From the NCBI GenBank assembly GCA_012519115.1, contig JAAYQW010000051.1, positions 1-44,090 of the forward strand: a stretch of DNA of 44,090 nucleotides, given 5' to 3'. The translations under genes and the position numbers were made by a program. The notes under the pieces were generated by a model that was not told the DNA's origin, did not search any database, and saw nothing but the letters and a program-made list of their open reading frames with translations. Positions 31,619-41,829 of the stretch are shown here, one piece after another. How positions within the stretch are numbered: the first letter of the stretch is position 1; each line of letters begins with the position of its first letter. The DNA is from Spirochaetales bacterium (GTDB lineage: Bacteria; Spirochaetota; Spirochaetia; Sphaerochaetales; Sphaerochaetaceae).

Positions 31619-33098
31619 TATTGGCGATGCAGTACGTGCGATGGTCGCAGAAAAAAACATTAGTGAAGAGCTGGTGATCACCACGATTGAAGAAATTCTT
31701 CGGGCTGCATTCAAGCGTAAATTCGGTACCGATGAGAACGCGGTAATTCAATTCAGCGATGATTTTACCACCGTTGAGATGGCCAGCCGCCGCCTCGTCG
31801 TCGATGATGACAATTGGTATAATGAAGTAACCGAGATTCCATATTCCGAGGCGGTCGCCTTGCATGAAGGCGCCACAATTGGCGACGAGCTCCTGATTCC
31901 GGTCGATTTGAAAGACTTTGACAGAATCAGTGTCCAGTCGGCGAAACAGCGCGCCCATCAAAGCTTCCGGGACATCCAAAAAGACACACTTTACAGCGAG
32001 TACAAGGCAAAAGAGGGGATGGTGATCATCGGATACTTCCGCCGCCAGCTTCCTAACGGAGATATCTACGTCGATATCGGCAACACGGAAGGCCTGCTTC
32101 CCAAGCGCAACCAATCGAGTCGGGAAAGCTACCAAAGCGGTGATAAAATCAAGTGCTACGTGGAAAAAGTCGAAAAGGCGGAACGGGGGCTGCGGGTCAT
32201 CCTTTCCCGATCCAGCCCGGAACTGCTGCGCCGGCTTTTTGAAGTGGAGGTTCCCGAAATCGCCCAGAATCAGGTTGACATCATAAAAATCGTTCGTGAG
32301 GCCGGTTATCGCTCGAAAGTCGCAGTCGCCTCCCGCAACGATGAGATCGATCCCGTCGGCGCCTGTGTCGGGTTGAAGGGAAATCGTATTCAGACTATCA
32401 TGAGCGAGATAGAAGGGGAAAAGATCGATATCCTGCGGTATGATCCCAATCCGGTCAATTACATCCGCAACGCCCTCTCCCCGGCTCAGGTTCGTGATGT
32501 CGTGATCATTGACAAAAACATCTATCACGCCGTCGCCATCGTCGATGAGAGCCAGCTCTCCTTGGCTATCGGCAAGCAGGGCTTGAATGTCCGTCTTGCC
32601 AACAAGCTGGTGGACTGGATGATCGACGTAAAGACTCAGGAACAATTCGAAGAGATGGATATCGCCAAAGAAGCTCGCTATCGAGCGGAATCGATCTTCA
32701 TCGACGAAGATGGTCAAGAGTACTACAGCGACGAGCCTGTTCACTTTGAAGAGCCGGTATTTATCGAAGAAGAGAGGGCGGATTTCGGAATCGATGAGGA
32801 TGAGATTGCCCTAACCGAATTGCCTCTCGGAGAAGAGCTGATCGCGAAACTGCACTTCTACGATATTTATACCGTTGAAGAATTCATCAATATCGATGAT
32901 GAGCAATTGGCGGCTCTGGAGAATCTCACTGCTGAAGAGTTGATTCGTATTAAGGATACCATTACCGAACACGTCGATATCGTCGAGGATGATGATGAAG
33001 AGATGCAGTACATCTGCCCCGCCTGTGGCGGCATCATCACCGATGATATGGATATATGCCCCCACTGCGGCACCGGTTTGGCGTTTGAGGAAGAGTAA
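31608..33098 (+). CDS. nusA: NusA, transcription elongation/termination factor with C-terminal zinc ribbon
   Basis: Binds RNA polymerase and modulates pausing, termination and antitermination. The 496-residue product has the N-terminal polymerase-binding domain (MATDIGDAVRAM onward), an S1 domain (about 133-200), and two KH domains including VGACVGLKGNRIQTI and SLAIGKQGLNVRLA. An acidic stretch is followed by a helix-hairpin-helix-like segment (about 405-455). The last 30 residues add two CxxC pairs, Cys470/473 and Cys484/487 (YICPACGG then DICPHCGTG), a zinc-ribbon knuckle not part of the standard NusA. GGGAGG precedes ATG 31608. It is translated from the rimP-infB transcript. Confidence 0.95.
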   Translation: MATDIGDAVRAMVAEKNISEELVITTIEEILRAAFKRKFGTDENAVIQFSDDFTTVEMASRRLVVDDDNWYNEVTEIPYSEAVALHEGATIGDELLIPVDLKDFDRISVQSAKQRAHQSFRDIQKDTLYSEYKAKEGMVIIGYFRRQLPNGDIYVDIGNTEGLLPKRNQSSRESYQSGDKIKCYVEKVEKAERGLRVILSRSSPELLRRLFEVEVPEIAQNQVDIIKIVREAGYRSKVAVASRNDEIDPVGACVGLKGNRIQTIMSEIEGEKIDILRYDPNPVNYIRNALSPAQVRDVVIIDKNIYHAVAIVDESQLSLAIGKQGLNVRLANKLVDWMIDVKTQEQFEEMDIAKEARYRAESIFIDEDGQEYYSDEPVHFEEPVFIEEERADFGIDEDEIALTELPLGEELIAKLHFYDIYTVEEFINIDDEQLAALENLTAEELIRIKDTITEHVDIVEDDDEEMQYICPACGGIITDDMDICPHCGTGLAFEEE

Positions 33099-33113
33099 TT
33101 CGTAGAGGAAAGA

Positions 33114-35675
33114 ATGACGGAAGAGAAAAAGAAGCCTAAAATCACTCTGATTAAACAAGTAGTCGCCCCCAACGAATCCGTTGAGGAGACGAAAGGCGCA
33201 TCGGACAAGGAAGGCGAACAAAAACCCAAGACCACCGAGAAACGCCGAGTTGTGGTGGTAAAGAAAAAAGTAGTGAAGGCAAAGCCCGCTCCCAAGCAGG
33301 TGGCGAACAAAGGCGAACCGCAGAAAAAGCAGGATGAGAAGAGCGTGATTCCTCCGACTGCCCGTACGATCGTCCGCAAAGAGCCCGTCGTTTCCGATCG
33401 CTTGGGTTCTTCGCCTTTGCATACCGGTCCGAAAGTGATTCGTCCGACGAATCTTCCGCCGGTACCCAACCAGGGCCTCACGATCAATGATACCCCTCAG
33501 CGGGTACAACGCCCGCCCCAGCAACAGCAGGGTCGACGGGTGTATGGAACGGTGGGAGGCCGACCGGCTCGACAGCAAGACGGACCGAGAACTCCCCGCC
33601 AGAGCGGGCCGCGATCTTCTCAACGTCCCTACCAGGGCGGAGGACAGCGCCAAGACGGTTTTGCCCCAAGGGCTCCTCAAGGTGGCGGATTCACTCCGCG
33701 CCAAGGCGGCCGGCCCGGCGGCTTCAGACCTTCACCGATGGGCGATGACCTGCCACCACCGCAAGAGCATCAGAGACCCCAGAAGAAAACCTTCACCAAA
33801 CGAAAGGATCAGGCTTATAAGCGCCGCGATGCTGAAGAAGAGCGCGAATTCCAGATTCAGCGTCGGAAGGAACAAGCCGCAGCCAAGCTGGCGGCCGTTC
33901 CCAAGTCCATCGATATGATGGAGGTCATCACTGTCGCGGATCTTGCCAAAAAAATGAACCTTAAAGCGGCGGAAATCATCGCGAAGCTCTTCAAGATGGG
34001 AATGATGGTAACGATCAACCAGCAGATCGATTTTGAAACGGCGCAGATTATCTGCAGTGAATACAACTGTGATGTCCGATTGGTTTCCCTCTATGACGAG
34101 ACGATTATCGAAAGCGATGAAACCGAAGATGAAGAGCTTGTCGAGCGAGCTCCGATCGTCACCGTCATGGGGCATGTCGACCATGGAAAAACGAAGCTGC
34201 TTGACGCCATTCGCTCAACGAAAGTCGCCGAAGGCGAGTTCGGCGGCATTACCCAGCATATCGGCGCGTACAAAGTGAATCTGCCCGGAAAAGGTGATGT
34301 GGTGTTCTTGGATACCCCCGGACACTCCGCATTCAGCATGATGCGGGCCCGCGGCGCTCAATTGACCGATATCGTCATTCTGGTCGTGGCCGCCAATGAC
34401 GGAGTCATGCCGCAAACCCGTGAAGCGATCGACCACGCGAAGGCGGCCAACGTCCCGATCGTCGTCGCGATCAATAAGATCGATCTCCCGGAAGCCAAAC
34501 CGGAACGGGTGATGCAGCAGCTCTCCGACCTCGGTTTGATGCCGGAAGAGTGGGGCGGACAAACCCTCTTTTGCCAGATATCCGCCCTTAAGAAGATTGG
34601 AATCGAGGAACTGCTCGATACCGTCCTTCTCCAAGCGGAAATGCTGGAACTGAAGGCGGCGGTGAACTGCCGCGCCGAAGGAAAGGTGCTTGAATCACGG
34701 GTCGATCAAGGTCGAGGAATCGTCGCCACCGTGCTCATCGAACGGGGAACCCTCCGTCAGGGAGACTATTACGTTGCGGGTATTTATGCCGGCCGCGTAC
34801 GGGCGATGTTCGATGATACCGGGGAAAAGATCGAAGAAGCCGGTCCGTCCACCCCTGTCGAGATCATCGGTCTTTCCGATATCCCCGGAGCGGGAGATCC
34901 TTTCCAGGTTACCGAGGATGAACGCCAAGCCCGGCAGGTTGGCGCCAAGCGTCAGGAACTTGAGCGCTTGGGTGAAAGCCGAAACGTGAAGAAGGTTACC
35001 CTCGAATCGCTCTATTCGAAGATCCAAGAGGGTGAAATCCAAGACTTCAACGTGATCATAAAGGGAGACGTCCAAGGTTCGGTCGAAGCGCTTCAACAAT
35101 CGCTGGAGAAGCTTTCCAACAATGAAATACGTCTTAACGTCATTCGAGCCAGCGCCGGAGCGATCATTGAAAGCGATGTGACGTTGGCCAGCGCTTCCGA
35201 TGCGTTGATCATCGGTTTCAACGTCCGGCCGACTCCTCGCGCCCAGGCGCTTGCCGATCAGGAAAAAATCGAAGTACGTAAATACAACATCATTTACGAT
35301 GCGATCGATGACATCCGCAGCGCGATGGAAGGACTGCTGACTCCCGAGCTTCGAGAGATCGAAATCGGTATGGTCGAGGTTCGTGAAACCTTCAAAGTCC
35401 CGAAGGTCGGCTTGATCGCCGGTGGTATGGTTACCAAAGGCAAGGTCAAGCGGAACAGCTATGTGAAGGTGATTCGAGACAGTATCCAGATCAGCCCCGA
35501 GCGGCTTAAGATTTCATCCCTGAAGCGCTTCAAGGATGATGTCCGTGAGGTCATCGAAGGCTTTGAATGCGGTATCGGTCTCGAACATTTCCATGATTTA
35601 CGAGTCGGCGACATCCTCGAAGTTTACGAACACAAGGAAGTCGCCCGGAAACTGGAGCCTAATGGACAACCATGA
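33114..35675 (+). CDS. infB: Translation initiation factor IF-2
   Basis: GTPase that brings initiator tRNA to the 30S subunit. The 853-residue product has a ~350-residue N-terminal extension. Its first part is Lys/Glu-rich, followed by a low-complexity Gly/Arg/Gln/Pro stretch (about 125-220) and an IF2-N-like helical domain (TVADLAKKMNLKAAEIIAKLFKMG). The G domain has G1 GHVDHGKTK (from residue 353), G3 DTPGHSAF, G4 NKID and G5 SALKK. Domains II to IV follow. Its stop overlaps the rbfA start (ATGA at 35672-35675). Confidence 0.97.
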   Translation: MTEEKKKPKITLIKQVVAPNESVEETKGASDKEGEQKPKTTEKRRVVVVKKKVVKAKPAPKQVANKGEPQKKQDEKSVIPPTARTIVRKEPVVSDRLGSSPLHTGPKVIRPTNLPPVPNQGLTINDTPQRVQRPPQQQQGRRVYGTVGGRPARQQDGPRTPRQSGPRSSQRPYQGGGQRQDGFAPRAPQGGGFTPRQGGRPGGFRPSPMGDDLPPPQEHQRPQKKTFTKRKDQAYKRRDAEEEREFQIQRRKEQAAAKLAAVPKSIDMMEVITVADLAKKMNLKAAEIIAKLFKMGMMVTINQQIDFETAQIICSEYNCDVRLVSLYDETIIESDETEDEELVERAPIVTVMGHVDHGKTKLLDAIRSTKVAEGEFGGITQHIGAYKVNLPGKGDVVFLDTPGHSAFSMMRARGAQLTDIVILVVAANDGVMPQTREAIDHAKAANVPIVVAINKIDLPEAKPERVMQQLSDLGLMPEEWGGQTLFCQISALKKIGIEELLDTVLLQAEMLELKAAVNCRAEGKVLESRVDQGRGIVATVLIERGTLRQGDYYVAGIYAGRVRAMFDDTGEKIEEAGPSTPVEIIGLSDIPGAGDPFQVTEDERQARQVGAKRQELERLGESRNVKKVTLESLYSKIQEGEIQDFNVIIKGDVQGSVEALQQSLEKLSNNEIRLNVIRASAGAIIESDVTLASASDALIIGFNVRPTPRAQALADQEKIEVRKYNIIYDAIDDIRSAMEGLLTPELREIEIGMVEVRETFKVPKVGLIAGGMVTKGKVKRNSYVKVIRDSIQISPERLKISSLKRFKDDVREVIEGFECGIGLEHFHDLRVGDILEVYEHKEVARKLEPNGQP

Positions 35676-36034
35676 GCGATATTGTACGACAACGCCTTGA
35701 GGCCAAGATAGCGGAAGCGATCTCAGCATTGATCATGAAAGGGGAGATCAAAAGCCCCGAGCTTTCCACTCTGGTCTCGGTAAGCAGAGTGGAGCTTGCT
35801 CCGGGCAACGGCAGCGCGACGATTTACATCTCCAGCGTGTTGGATGATGCATCGCTCAATCAGAGTGTCGAAGCACTCAGGCGAGCCGGTGGATTCATCC
35901 AAAAGCGCGTCGGAGCCTTCCTCAAGACTCGAAACACCCCGGTCTTGACGTTCAAGGCGGATCACTCCTTGGAGGATGGACATAAAATCAACACCCTGAT
36001 CGACTCGCTGATGAAAGATGAACACGGCAAATAG
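35672..36034 (+). CDS. rbfA: RbfA, ribosome-binding factor A
   Basis: Small KH-fold protein needed for 16S rRNA 5'-end maturation. The 120-residue product matches the family size and pattern (RQRLEAKIAEAISALI, SRVELAPGNGSATIYISS, then FLKTRNTPVLTFKADHSLEDGHKIN). It overlaps infB by 4 bases and truB by 17 bases, in the conserved order infB-rbfA-truB. Confidence 0.94.
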   Translation: MSDIVRQRLEAKIAEAISALIMKGEIKSPELSTLVSVSRVELAPGNGSATIYISSVLDDASLNQSVEALRRAGGFIQKRVGAFLKTRNTPVLTFKADHSLEDGHKINTLIDSLMKDEHGK

Positions 36035-36878
36035 AATCATCTTGCTCAATAAAGAAAGCGGGGTAACGAGCTTTACCGCCCTCAACAAGGTTAAAAAGAC
36101 CTTCGGCAAGAAAGTCGGCCATGCCGGAACCCTGGACAAATTCGCCCAGGGTTTATTGATTGTCCTCACCGGATCGATGACCAAATTGAATCCGCTCTTT
36201 TCCTCGATGGACAAGAGCTATAGGGCTCACATTCTTTTCGGCAGCGAAACGGACACCCTCGATCCGGAGGGAGAGGTCATCGCCACCGGAGAAATCCCAT
36301 CCTTTGATACGATTCGAAAAGCAATGAAACACTTTGATGGGGAGATTCTTCAAAAACCCCCGATCTACTCGGCTCTCCACGTCGGAGGCAAGCGGGCAAG
36401 CGTTTTGGCCCGAAAGGGAAAGCCCGTCGAATTGGAGAGCCGACCGGTTCGAATCGACGCATTTGAGGTTGTGAGCTATGAAGATGGAGTTCTGATCGCT
36501 GATATCCGAGTTTCAAAAGGAACCTATATTCGCTCGATGGCTCGGGATCTGGGCCTTTTGTCTTCCTCGCGAGCCCACCTGGTTTCCCTGGTCCGGACCT
36601 CCATCGGCCCCTTCGCCCTTTCCGAAGCGACAGGAATCGATGAAACCCTTGATTTGACGAATGAATACCTCAGACGCCTGGAGAACATGGCACTGGCGAC
36701 GGTCAGGGATGATGCATTGTTCCCTCTTGCAAATGGTCGGTATCCCGATCACTATGAGCTCAATAAAGAAGGAAGCGACTATATCGCCTTTTATAGCGAG
36801 GACGGTGTTTTGAGAGCAGTGGGCAATAAAACGGAACGCCGCCTCATCGCTCAAGTACATAGGGGAGGAACAAGGTGA
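36018..36878 (+). CDS. truB: TruB, tRNA pseudouridine-55 synthase
   Basis: Isomerises U55 in the tRNA T loop. The catalytic Asp40 lies in GHAGTLDKFAQG. Other landmarks are NKESGVTSF at the N-terminus, the Tyr-containing SYRAHILFGSETDTLDPEG, QKPPIYSALHVGGKRA and KGTYIRSMARDLG. The 286-residue length is ordinary. The gene starts inside rbfA and its stop overlaps the ribF GTG start (GTGA, 36875-36878). Confidence 0.96.
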   Translation: MNTANRIILLNKESGVTSFTALNKVKKTFGKKVGHAGTLDKFAQGLLIVLTGSMTKLNPLFSSMDKSYRAHILFGSETDTLDPEGEVIATGEIPSFDTIRKAMKHFDGEILQKPPIYSALHVGGKRASVLARKGKPVELESRPVRIDAFEVVSYEDGVLIADIRVSKGTYIRSMARDLGLLSSSRAHLVSLVRTSIGPFALSEATGIDETLDLTNEYLRRLENMALATVRDDALFPLANGRYPDHYELNKEGSDYIAFYSEDGVLRAVGNKTERRLIAQVHRGGTR

Positions 36879-37702
36879 AGATTCATAGATTCATGGATCT
36901 CAGTCGAACAAAGATTCTTAAAGATGTGCGAATGGCCGTATCGGTCGGAGCCTTTGACGGATTGCACGAAGGACACCTCTCCATCTTGAGGCGAGTCAAA
37001 GAGCTTGCCGATTCCGGCAGAATGGAGTCGATGGTCATCACTTTCGATCGCAATCCGAAGATGGCCGCCAAATCGATCGAGTACTTCGATCAATTGATCA
37101 CCGATCGCCAACGGGATGAGCTTCTTGCCTCCCTTGGCATCGATCACCTTGCCGTCATTGACTTTTGTCCGGAATTCAGTAAACTCACAGGGGAGGAGTT
37201 CCTCGCTTTGATCAGCGGTTTTTGCCGCCTCAAGGCGATGGTTGTCGGAGAAGATTTCCGCTGCGGTGTCCCGGCGTCATCAGTCGGATCTGTTCAGCTG
37301 CAGGAACATCTGAACCGATTGTCACCGGGGTCCTTTGTTGAAATCCCCCCCTTTGTACTCACAAAGAATGGAGAGATCATCAGCAGTTCCCTGGTGCGTA
37401 AAAAACTTCTTGAGGGCGCTTTGGAAGGAGTCCAAAGTATGCTCGGCCGACCCTATACGCTGGATTTGGTCTCCCACACCCCCATGTCCACGGTAAAAGG
37501 TCTGCTGTACCGTACCGAATCCTTCAGCCAGTTGTTGCCGAAAGAGGGCGTCTATGACGCCACGCTCGCATACGCCGATTCCAATGAGGTCGACCTTGTC
37601 GCCCGGGTTACGGCGGAAGGGGTTCTTCTCAGCGGCATGGCTGAATTGAATGCGGAAGGTATACTATGTCTTAGCATTCATGCTAAGGGGAGTCGTACAT
37701 GA
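36875..37702 (+). CDS. ribF: RibF-like FAD synthetase with degenerate flavokinase domain
   Basis: The N-terminal nucleotidyltransferase half is well conserved: [15 protein letters not shown] with the HxGH-type site, [10 protein letters not shown], and [13 protein letters not shown] for adenylyl transfer to FMN. The C-terminal half, normally a riboflavin kinase of ~125 residues with a GxPTAN motif, is only ~92 residues (from about GRPYTLDL at 189). It shows [10 protein letters not shown] but no PTAN or N-G-RPT motif. The protein is 275 residues against a usual ~305-315. I infer FAD synthetase activity with lost or altered kinase activity. GTG 36875 has GGAGG upstream, and the gene overlaps truB and rpsO by 4 bases each. 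Confidence 0.85.
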   Translation: MKIHRFMDLSRTKILKDVRMAVSVGAFDGLHEGHLSILRRVKELADSGRMESMVITFDRNPKMAAKSIEYFDQLITDRQRDELLASLGIDHLAVIDFCPEFSKLTGEEFLALISGFCRLKAMVVGEDFRCGVPASSVGSVQLQEHLNRLSPGSFVEIPPFVLTKNGEIISSSLVRKKLLEGALEGVQSMLGRPYTLDLVSHTPMSTVKGLLYRTESFSQLLPKEGVYDATLAYADSNEVDLVARVTAEGVLLSGMAELNAEGILCLSIHAKGSRT

Positions 37703-37965
37703 TTACGAAAGAACAGAAAGAAGAGATCGTCGTCAAGTTCGGTGGCGATGCGAAGAACACCGGGTCGACCGAGGTGCAAATCGCCCTCCTGACTGCCCGA
37801 ATCAACGATCTTCAGGATCACTTTAAAAACAACCCCAAGGATCATGCCGGTAACCGCGGCCTGCTTAAGCTTGTCGGACAACGCCGCCGTCTTCTTAAGT
37901 ATCTGAGAAACCGCGATATTGAAGCTTACCGCACCTTGATCGCCGAACTCGGCTTGAGAAAGTAG
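37699..37965 (+). CDS. rpsO: 30S ribosomal protein S15
   Basis: Primary 16S rRNA-binding protein, 88 residues, with the conserved [17 protein letters not shown] and HxxGxRGLL-like [18 protein letters not shown]. It lacks only the variable N-terminal Met-Ser start. ATG 37699 overlaps the ribF stop. The rpsO-pnp order is conserved in many bacteria, and a hairpin separates the two genes here. Confidence 0.97.
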   Translation: MITKEQKEEIVVKFGGDAKNTGSTEVQIALLTARINDLQDHFKNNPKDHAGNRGLLKLVGQRRRLLKYLRNRDIEAYRTLIAELGLRK

Positions 37966-37988
37966 GTGATGGGGAATCGATAGCAAGA

Positions 37989-38024
37989 AGCTCCGGTGAC
38001 GCACCAGGTCATTGGAGCTCTTTT
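37989..38024 (+). terminator. Hairpin/terminator between rpsO and pnp
   Basis: AGCTCC (37989-37994) pairs with GGAGCT (38014-38019). Inside it TGAC (37997-38000) pairs with GTCA (38008-38011), and CTTTT follows. The position corresponds to the rpsO terminator and processing region known from other bacteria. Partial readthrough would feed pnp. Confidence 0.6.
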
Positions 38025-38066
38025 GCGTCAAAGAAGAGAATAAAGAACGAAAGAAGGAATGAATGA

Positions 38067-40178
38067 ATGGAAAGTAAAACAGTACGTGTTCGGATTGGCG
38101 ACTCCGATTTAGTCTTCGAGACTGGAAAGATCGCAAAACAAGCCAATGGCGCAGTGTATGCCTCCTATGAGGGAAGCGCCGTTCTCGCCACCGTTTGCAG
38201 TGGCCCCGCTCCGACCGAGGAGCTTGATTATGTACCCTTAAGCGTCGAATACAATGAAAAGTATTACGCTGCCGGAAAGATTCCCGGTGGTTTTCTCAAG
38301 CGTGAGGGCAGACCCCGGGATAAGGAAATTCTCGTAAGCCGACTCATCGACCGTCCAATGCGTCCGCTCTTCGACAAGGCGTTCGGTCGGGAAATTCAAG
38401 TCATCCCCACTGTCATTTCCAGCGATATGAACAATACTCCCGATATCGTCGCGATCAATGCCGCTTCATGTGCGGTTACGATCAGTGATATTCCTTTTAA
38501 CGGCCCGATCGCCGCGGTTCGGGTAAGCCAAGTCGCCGGCAAACTGGTCATCAACCCGACGTTCAGTCAAATTGATGAATCCACCCTTGATATCGTCGTC
38601 GCCGGTACCCGCGACGGAATCACGATGGTTGAAGGCGCGGCAAAAGAAGTCGATGAAGCGTTGATGCTCGAAGCGATCGACGCCGCCGTTCCGATGATCA
38701 AATCGATCGTTAACGCACAGCTTGAACTTGCAAAGATCGCAGGTAAAGAAAAACTTCCGATACCCGTATTCGAGAAAGACCTCTCATTCCTCGAACCGAT
38801 CAAAGCGTTTGCCAAGCCGAAGCTCGAGAAAGCTTCCTTTGTGAAGGGAAAGATGGAACGCCATGCGGCGATCGCTCAGGTTCTTGAGGAGACCCTTGAA
38901 ATCTTTGCCGACGTTTTGGAAGAAGACGGGAAGCGGGAAAAAGAAGTTCGCGCTCTCTTCGAGGAGATGGAGTACACGATCCTGCGTTCCTCGATTCTCA
39001 AGGACGGCGTTCGGACCGACGGCCGAAAGACGACGCAGATTCGCAAGATCACCTCCGAAGTCGGATTGCTTGCCCGAACCCATGGTTCGGCGCTGTTCAC
39101 CCGCGGTGAGACGCAGAGCTTGGCGGTTACCACGCTGGGGACGACGAGCGATGAGCAGATGTTCGATACGATCGACGGCGAGAAGAGCTTCTCCTCCTTC
39201 ATGCTGCACTACAACTTCCCTCCCTTCAGCGTAGGGGAGACGGGTCGTCTTTCCACCGGTCGTCGTGAAATCGGTCACGGAAACCTTGCTCAACGCGCGT
39301 TGGAAAGCGTCATTCCTCCAAAAGAATCGTTCCCTTATACGATTCGAATCGTCAGTGAGATCACCGAATCCAACGGATCCTCATCGATGGCTTCCGTATG
39401 CGGCGGAACTCTCTCCTTGATGGACGCCGGTGTTCCTATCGCCAAGCCGGTCGCCGGAATCGCGATGGGCCTGATCACCAAAGATTCCGACTATTCCGAA
39501 TACGCCATCCTCTCCGATATTCTCGGTGAAGAGGACCACCTCGGAGACATGGACTTCAAAGTCGCGGGAACAAGAGACGGAATCACCGCATTCCAGATGG
39601 ATATCAAGATTGCCGGGATCACTCCCAAGATCATGGCCGAAGCGCTTGAGCAAGCGAAAGCCGGTCGAATTCATATCCTCGGTGAAATGGAAAAAACGTT
39701 GGCCAATCCCCGTGAGGAGATCAGCGAGTACGCTCCGAAAATTCTCACGATGAAAGTCGATGAAGACAAAATCGGTGCGATCATCGGAACCGGAGGAAAG
39801 ACGATCAAGGGAATCGCCGCCCAGAGCGGTGCGGAAGTGAATATCGAAGATGATGGTACGATCATGATCTATGGCCGAAACAACTCATCCGCCCAAAAGG
39901 CGAAAGAGTTGGTCACCTCGATCATCGAAGAACCGGAAGTCGGGAAAATTTACCAAGGAACGGTGAAGCGGATCATGGATTTCGGTGCGTTCATCGAAAT
40001 TCTTCCTGGAAAGGAAGGACTCTGCCATATTTCCAAGCTTTCCCGATCCCGAGTCCAGAATGTCGAGGATGTTCTTACGCTCGGTCAGGTCGTACCGGTC
40101 AAGCTGATGGAGATCGACCGGCAGAACCGACTCAATCTCTCCTACATCGACGCGATCGATCCGAAGGGATCAAAATGA
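38067..40178 (+). CDS. pnp: Polynucleotide phosphorylase (PNPase)
   Basis: Phosphorolytic 3'-5' exoribonuclease of mRNA decay. The 703-residue product has two RNase PH domains (first: [20 protein letters not shown]-like region; second with the phosphorolytic centre around [25 protein letters not shown] and [18 protein letters not shown]) and an all-helical linker. A KH domain ([16 protein letters not shown]) and an S1 domain ([17 protein letters not shown]) close the chain. AGAAGGA precedes ATG 38067. The stop overlaps the dut ATG by 4 bases. Confidence 0.97.
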   Translation: MESKTVRVRIGDSDLVFETGKIAKQANGAVYASYEGSAVLATVCSGPAPTEELDYVPLSVEYNEKYYAAGKIPGGFLKREGRPRDKEILVSRLIDRPMRPLFDKAFGREIQVIPTVISSDMNNTPDIVAINAASCAVTISDIPFNGPIAAVRVSQVAGKLVINPTFSQIDESTLDIVVAGTRDGITMVEGAAKEVDEALMLEAIDAAVPMIKSIVNAQLELAKIAGKEKLPIPVFEKDLSFLEPIKAFAKPKLEKASFVKGKMERHAAIAQVLEETLEIFADVLEEDGKREKEVRALFEEMEYTILRSSILKDGVRTDGRKTTQIRKITSEVGLLARTHGSALFTRGETQSLAVTTLGTTSDEQMFDTIDGEKSFSSFMLHYNFPPFSVGETGRLSTGRREIGHGNLAQRALESVIPPKESFPYTIRIVSEITESNGSSSMASVCGGTLSLMDAGVPIAKPVAGIAMGLITKDSDYSEYAILSDILGEEDHLGDMDFKVAGTRDGITAFQMDIKIAGITPKIMAEALEQAKAGRIHILGEMEKTLANPREEISEYAPKILTMKVDEDKIGAIIGTGGKTIKGIAAQSGAEVNIEDDGTIMIYGRNNSSAQKAKELVTSIIEEPEVGKIYQGTVKRIMDFGAFIEILPGKEGLCHISKLSRSRVQNVEDVLTLGQVVPVKLMEIDRQNRLNLSYIDAIDPKGSK

Positions 40179-40612
40179 TCGAAGTCAACGTGCTTGCCCT
40201 CAGAGCGGGGGCAGGCTTGCCGGTATATCAGACCGAGGGAAGCGCCGGAGCTGATGTGAAGGCGCTTCTCGATGAACCGGTGGTGATCGAACCGGGTGAG
40301 CGTACTCTCATTCCGACGGGAATCGCCTTGGAGCTGCCGATCGGCTATGAAGCGCAAGTGCGGCCTCGCAGCGGCTTGGCGGCGAAATCCGGCCTGACGG
40401 TGCTGAACACCCCGGGAACGATTGACAGCGATTACCGAGGAGAGATCACTGTCATTCTCATCAACCACGGCAGCGAGCCGGCAATCGTCCAAAACGGCGA
40501 TCGGATCGCCCAACTCGTCATTGCACCGGTTGTTCAAGCTTCCTTTTCGCTGACGCATGAGCTAAACTCAACAGAGCGGGGGAGCGGGGGGTTTGGTTCG
40601 ACGGGAGTGTAA
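40175..40612 (+). CDS. dut: Deoxyuridine 5'-triphosphate nucleotidohydrolase (dUTPase)
   Basis: Hydrolyses dUTP to dUMP and pyrophosphate, keeping uracil out of DNA and feeding dTMP synthesis. All five trimeric-dUTPase motifs are present in 145 residues: SAGADVKA (1), PRSGLA (2), [10 protein letters not shown] (3), GDRIAQLV (4) and the flexible C-terminal [10 protein letters not shown] (5). It overlaps pnp by 4 bases. Its pathway partner tmk is elsewhere in the window. Confidence 0.97.
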   Translation: MIEVNVLALRAGAGLPVYQTEGSAGADVKALLDEPVVIEPGERTLIPTGIALELPIGYEAQVRPRSGLAAKSGLTVLNTPGTIDSDYRGEITVILINHGSEPAIVQNGDRIAQLVIAPVVQASFSLTHELNSTERGSGGFGSTGV

Positions 40613-40617
40613 CGAAG

Positions 40618-41829
40618 ATGACTAGAAGGCATACCCTTGTCTATCGCCACGTATCAAGAGAGTATCTGCTCTCTTTCTTCGTGGCGTTCCTTTTTTTCTT
40701 CTTCATCTTTTTCATCAACCAGATCCTCTTGTTGGCTAAAAGAATTCTCATTAAACAGGTCGACTATTATTCGGTTTTCAAAGCGATTCTCTATTCAATT
40801 CCCCAATTCCTCCTCTTCACCTTTCCATTTTCCAGCCTCACCGCTTCGAGCATGACCTTGGGAGACCTTGGCGAGCACCGGGAGATTCTTGCCTTGCGAT
40901 GCAACGGAATCTCTCCGATCCGTCTCTATCTGCCCATTCTCCTGATTTCATTGGGCATTACCGCCGCCACGTTTATTACCGCCGATTATATCCTGCCTGT
41001 TTCTTCAGCCCGGTATCGGGAGCTCTATACCTCGCTGATGCAGAATCTGCCCACTCTTGAATTGGTGGATGGAGGAATCAACACAATCGGCACAAAGACC
41101 CTCATCAATAAAACGGTCGATGAAAACAGAGTCGATGAGTTGATTCTCTTTGACTCCTCATCCCGGGAAGAGGGAAAAATCCTTACCGCACCCTCGGCGA
41201 CCGTAACCTTGGATGATCCGCTCCGTTTCGTCTATCTTCTTGAACTGAATCAACCCCGGATTCTCTACACCCGGGGTGGGGGCGAGTGGGCGCTTGCCCA
41301 TGCCGAGCGAGCCCAGCTCTTTCTGGATTTCTCCAAACAGGTCGGTTCGTTGGGCACCGTTCTGCCCAGCCAGTTAAGCAGCAGACAGCTTCAAGCGGAG
41401 ATCGCTCAATACCGGATCAGCTTTGATGAAGAGATGAAGCGATATGAAGAAACATTGAGCGTTCTTCAGGAAGAGGTCAAAGCGGGAACCAAAAGCAAAG
41501 CGGAACTGAACGAATTCAAAAAGCAGAAGCCGATCAATTTCTACCTTCAATACTATACGGCGGAGCTGCATAAGAAATATGCCTTGAGCACCGCATGTAC
41601 GATCCTGCTTTTCCTTACCTTCGTGTTGGGCTACCTTCGTCTTCGCCACGGCAAGCTGATCGGCTTCGGCCTTTCCATGATCACCGCGGTCATCTACTGG
41701 TATCTTCTCTTTTTTTCTCAGCTGCAGATTTTCAGCTATCCCGTCTCCGCCGCGTTGTTCATCTGGGCTCCGAACATCATCCTCGGCACGCTGGGAATTC
41801 TTCTGCTTCTTGTGATGAGGCGCTCATGA
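40618..41829 (+). CDS. lptF: LptF/LptG-family permease (first copy, LptF-like)
   Basis: Inner-membrane subunit of the YjgP/YjgQ family, which with an LptB-type ATPase extracts lipopolysaccharide or related lipids and pushes them across the periplasm. The 403-residue product has about six spans. The N-terminal signature region contains YLLSFFVAFLFFFFIFF, and three closing spans follow a periplasmic beta-jellyroll (about 150-255). A charged, probably helical segment (about 265-310) precedes LHKKYALSTA, the cytoplasmic coupling region. The second copy follows with a 4-base overlap. The natural cargo depends on whether this organism makes LPS. Confidence 0.87.
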   Translation: MTRRHTLVYRHVSREYLLSFFVAFLFFFFIFFINQILLLAKRILIKQVDYYSVFKAILYSIPQFLLFTFPFSSLTASSMTLGDLGEHREILALRCNGISPIRLYLPILLISLGITAATFITADYILPVSSARYRELYTSLMQNLPTLELVDGGINTIGTKTLINKTVDENRVDELILFDSSSREEGKILTAPSATVTLDDPLRFVYLLELNQPRILYTRGGGEWALAHAERAQLFLDFSKQVGSLGTVLPSQLSSRQLQAEIAQYRISFDEEMKRYEETLSVLQEEVKAGTKSKAELNEFKKQKPINFYLQYYTAELHKKYALSTACTILLFLTFVLGYLRLRHGKLIGFGLSMITAVIYWYLLFFSQLQIFSYPVSAALFIWAPNIILGTLGILLLLVMRRS

